Below, piece by piece: positions 62,761-64,000 of a DNA stretch of 64,000 bases (positions are counted from its first letter, which is position 1; the number at the start of each line of letters is the position of its first letter). The notes under the pieces are model-generated. The model was given only the letters and a program-made list of their open reading frames with translations. It was not told the DNA's origin and did not search any database. Source of the DNA: Pseudomonas lactis (GTDB lineage: Bacteria > Pseudomonadota > Gammaproteobacteria > Pseudomonadales > Pseudomonadaceae); contig NZ_JYLO01000015.1 in assembly GCF_001439845.1 (NCBI RefSeq), positions 62,001-126,000 on the forward strand. The letters run 5' to 3'. The position numbers and the translations under genes were made by a program.

Positions 62761-63768
62761 ATGGCTCTCAGTAAAGAAGTGCCGGAGTTTGACATCGACG
62801 ATGAGGTTCTCCTTATGGAGGCCGGTATCGATTTGGAAACGATGTCAGATAATGAAGGGGTATCACCACCTTCAGTTCGCACCAAATCCAAGAATGCTGC
62901 CGCATTGAAGCAGCACAAGTACGTTGACTACACGCGGGCGCTCGACGCGACCCAGCTGTACCTCAATGAAATCGGCTTTTCCCCTCTATTGACCCCCGAA
63001 GAAGAAGTCCATTTTGCGCGTCTGTCGCAGAAGGGCGATCCGGCTGGGCGTAAGCGCATGATTGAAAGCAACCTGCGCCTGGTGGTGAAAATCGCCCGAC
63101 GCTATGTCAATCGTGGGCTGTCCCTGCTGGACCTGATCGAGGAGGGCAACTTGGGCTTGATCCGGGCTGTGGAGAAGTTCGACCCTGAGCGGGGCTTCCG
63201 TTTCTCTACCTATGCCACCTGGTGGATTCGCCAGACCATCGAACGGGCGATCATGAATCAGACCCGCACGATCCGGTTGCCGATCCATGTGGTCAAGGAG
63301 CTCAACGTCTACCTGCGGGCGGCGCGTGAGCTGACGCAAAAACTCGATCATGAACCTTCGCCTGAAGAAATCGCCAACCTGCTGGAAAAACCGGTAGGGG
63401 AGGTCAAGCGCATGCTAGGCCTTAACGAGCGTGTGTCTTCGGTGGATGTCTCGTTGGGGCCGGATTCGGATAAAACCCTGCTGGACACCCTGACCGATGA
63501 CCGTCCGACGGATCCTTGCGAGCTGTTGCAGGACGATGATCTTTCCCAAAGTATTGACCAGTGGCTGTCAGAGCTCACGGACAAGCAGCGTGAAGTGGTG
63601 ATTCGCCGCTTCGGCCTGCGCGGCCATGAGAGCAGCACCCTGGAGGATGTGGGCCTGGAGATTGGCCTGACCCGTGAGCGGGTGCGGCAGATCCAGGTAG
63701 AGGGCCTCAAGCGCTTGCGCGAGATCCTGGAGAAGAATGGCTTGTCGAGTGAGTCGTTGTTCCAATAA
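62761..63768 (+). CDS. rpoS: RNA polymerase sigma factor RpoS (sigma-38)
   Basis: RpoS directs stationary-phase and general stress transcription. The 335-residue protein has region 1.2 (DATQLYLNEIGFSPLLTPEEE), region 2 (NLRLVVKIARRYVNRGLSLLDLIEEGNLGLIRAVEKFD in consecutive parts, with the -10 recognising RFSTYATWWIRQ), region 3 and region 4 with the -35 recognising LTRERVRQIQVEGLKRLR. The ATG 62761 follows AAAGGAC. The gene follows nlpD, as in all Pseudomonas, and ends at a strong hairpin. Confidence 0.98.
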   Translation: MALSKEVPEFDIDDEVLLMEAGIDLETMSDNEGVSPPSVRTKSKNAAALKQHKYVDYTRALDATQLYLNEIGFSPLLTPEEEVHFARLSQKGDPAGRKRMIESNLRLVVKIARRYVNRGLSLLDLIEEGNLGLIRAVEKFDPERGFRFSTYATWWIRQTIERAIMNQTRTIRLPIHVVKELNVYLRAARELTQKLDHEPSPEEIANLLEKPVGEVKRMLGLNERVSSVDVSLGPDSDKTLLDTLTDDRPTDPCELLQDDDLSQSIDQWLSELTDKQREVVIRRFGLRGHESSTLEDVGLEIGLTRERVRQIQVEGLKRLREILEKNGLSSESLFQ

Positions 63769-63790
63769 CGATTGGTAGGGCAGCGATGAC

Positions 63791-63826
63791 AAAACGCCCG
63801 ATGCATGTGAATGCACCGGGCGTTTT
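63791..63826 (+). terminator. Terminator after rpoS
   Basis: AAAACGCCCG/CGGGCGTTTT with an inner ATGCAT/ATGCA pairing forms a long stem ending in TTTT, 22 bases after the rpoS stop. Confidence 0.8.
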
Positions 63827-63836
63827 GCTGTGCCCT

Positions 63837-63944
63837 GATCGTTCCCATGCTCTGCGTGGGAATGCAGCCCTGGACGCTCGGCGTCCCAAAGCGCGACGCC
63901 GAGCGTCACAAGAGGCGTTCCCACGCAGAGCGCGGGAACGATCA
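63837..63944. repeat. Large palindromic repeat
   Basis: A ~108-bp imperfect palindrome begins GATCGTTCCC and ends GGGAACGATC, with inner arms CGACGCCGAGCGTC and GACGCTCGGCGTC. A diverged half of the same unit lies at 1901-1951. It is a dispersed mobile-type repeat next to the rpoS terminator. Confidence 0.8.
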
Positions 63945-63964
63945 GGCATCCCGAAATCCAGGCA

Positions 63965-64000
63965 TAAAAAAACCCCGCTTTTAAGGGCGGGGTTTTTTCG
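63965..64000. terminator. Bidirectional terminator at window edge, probably of rsmZ
   Basis: An A run, a CCCCGC/GCGGGG-type stem with loop TTTTAAGG and a T run form a terminator that works on either strand. In Pseudomonas the small RNA gene rsmZ lies between rpoS and fdxA and points toward rpoS, so on the minus strand this would be the 3' end of rsmZ. The body of that gene is outside the window. Confidence 0.6.

Overview
The window is a piece of a Pseudomonas chromosome, most likely from the P. fluorescens group. Three things point there: the high G+C gene set, the gene order (as I remember it, the lysS-to-rpoS stretch of P. aeruginosa PAO1, with some genes missing and some added), and the many intergenic REP repeats of the GTGGGAGC(G/T)GGCTTGC type. 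No rRNA, tRNA, CRISPR array, insertion sequence or prophage was seen.

Layout. 1-5.4 kb: the end of prfB, lysS, a TetR regulator, a QEGLA-motif metallopeptidase-like protein, a lipoprotein hydrolase and a small membrane protein. 5.4-7.6 kb: an accessory island of four small genes, each preceded by a sequence matching the hrp box, the promoter of the type III secretion sigma factor HrpL/RspL. 7.6-9.5 kb: an LptF-type OmpA lipoprotein operon behind a probable AlgU promoter. 9.7-17.6 kb: ppc, adk, tsaB, conserved hypotheticals and rsmJ. 17.6-18.2 kb: a gene-free block with a 72-bp tandem REP array and a highly structured repeat element. 18.2-28.9 kb: csdA-sufE, dapD, an ArsC-like gene, an Na+/H+ antiporter, a second accessory gene (an astacin-like zinc protease behind a fifth hrp box), dapC, glnD and map.

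29.1-48.6 kb is the translation and envelope supercluster: rpsB-tsf, then pyrH-frr-uppS-cdsA-dxr-rseP-bamA-skp-lpxD-fabZ-lpxA-lpxB-rnhB, dnaE and accA. It joins ribosome function, isoprenoid and phospholipid supply, outer-membrane assembly and lipid A synthesis. 48.8-55.5 kb holds tilS, pyrG, kdsA, eno, ftsB and ispD. 55.6-63.8 kb holds a LysR regulator divergent from the glutathione-dependent formaldehyde pathway (frmA-fghA), then ispF-truD-surE-pcm-nlpD-rpoS, with a PsrA-type box for the rpoS promoter inside nlpD. The window ends in a terminator that probably belongs to rsmZ on the opposite strand.

The most interesting content is the scattered hrp-box regulon. Five hrp-box-like promoters precede a harpin-like glycine-rich protein, an unknown 61-residue protein, two Asn/Gly-rich proteins that share a 22-residue module, and a zinc metalloprotease without a signal peptide. 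No secretion apparatus or hrpL gene lies in the window. Secretion through a type III system is therefore an inference from promoters and protein character.
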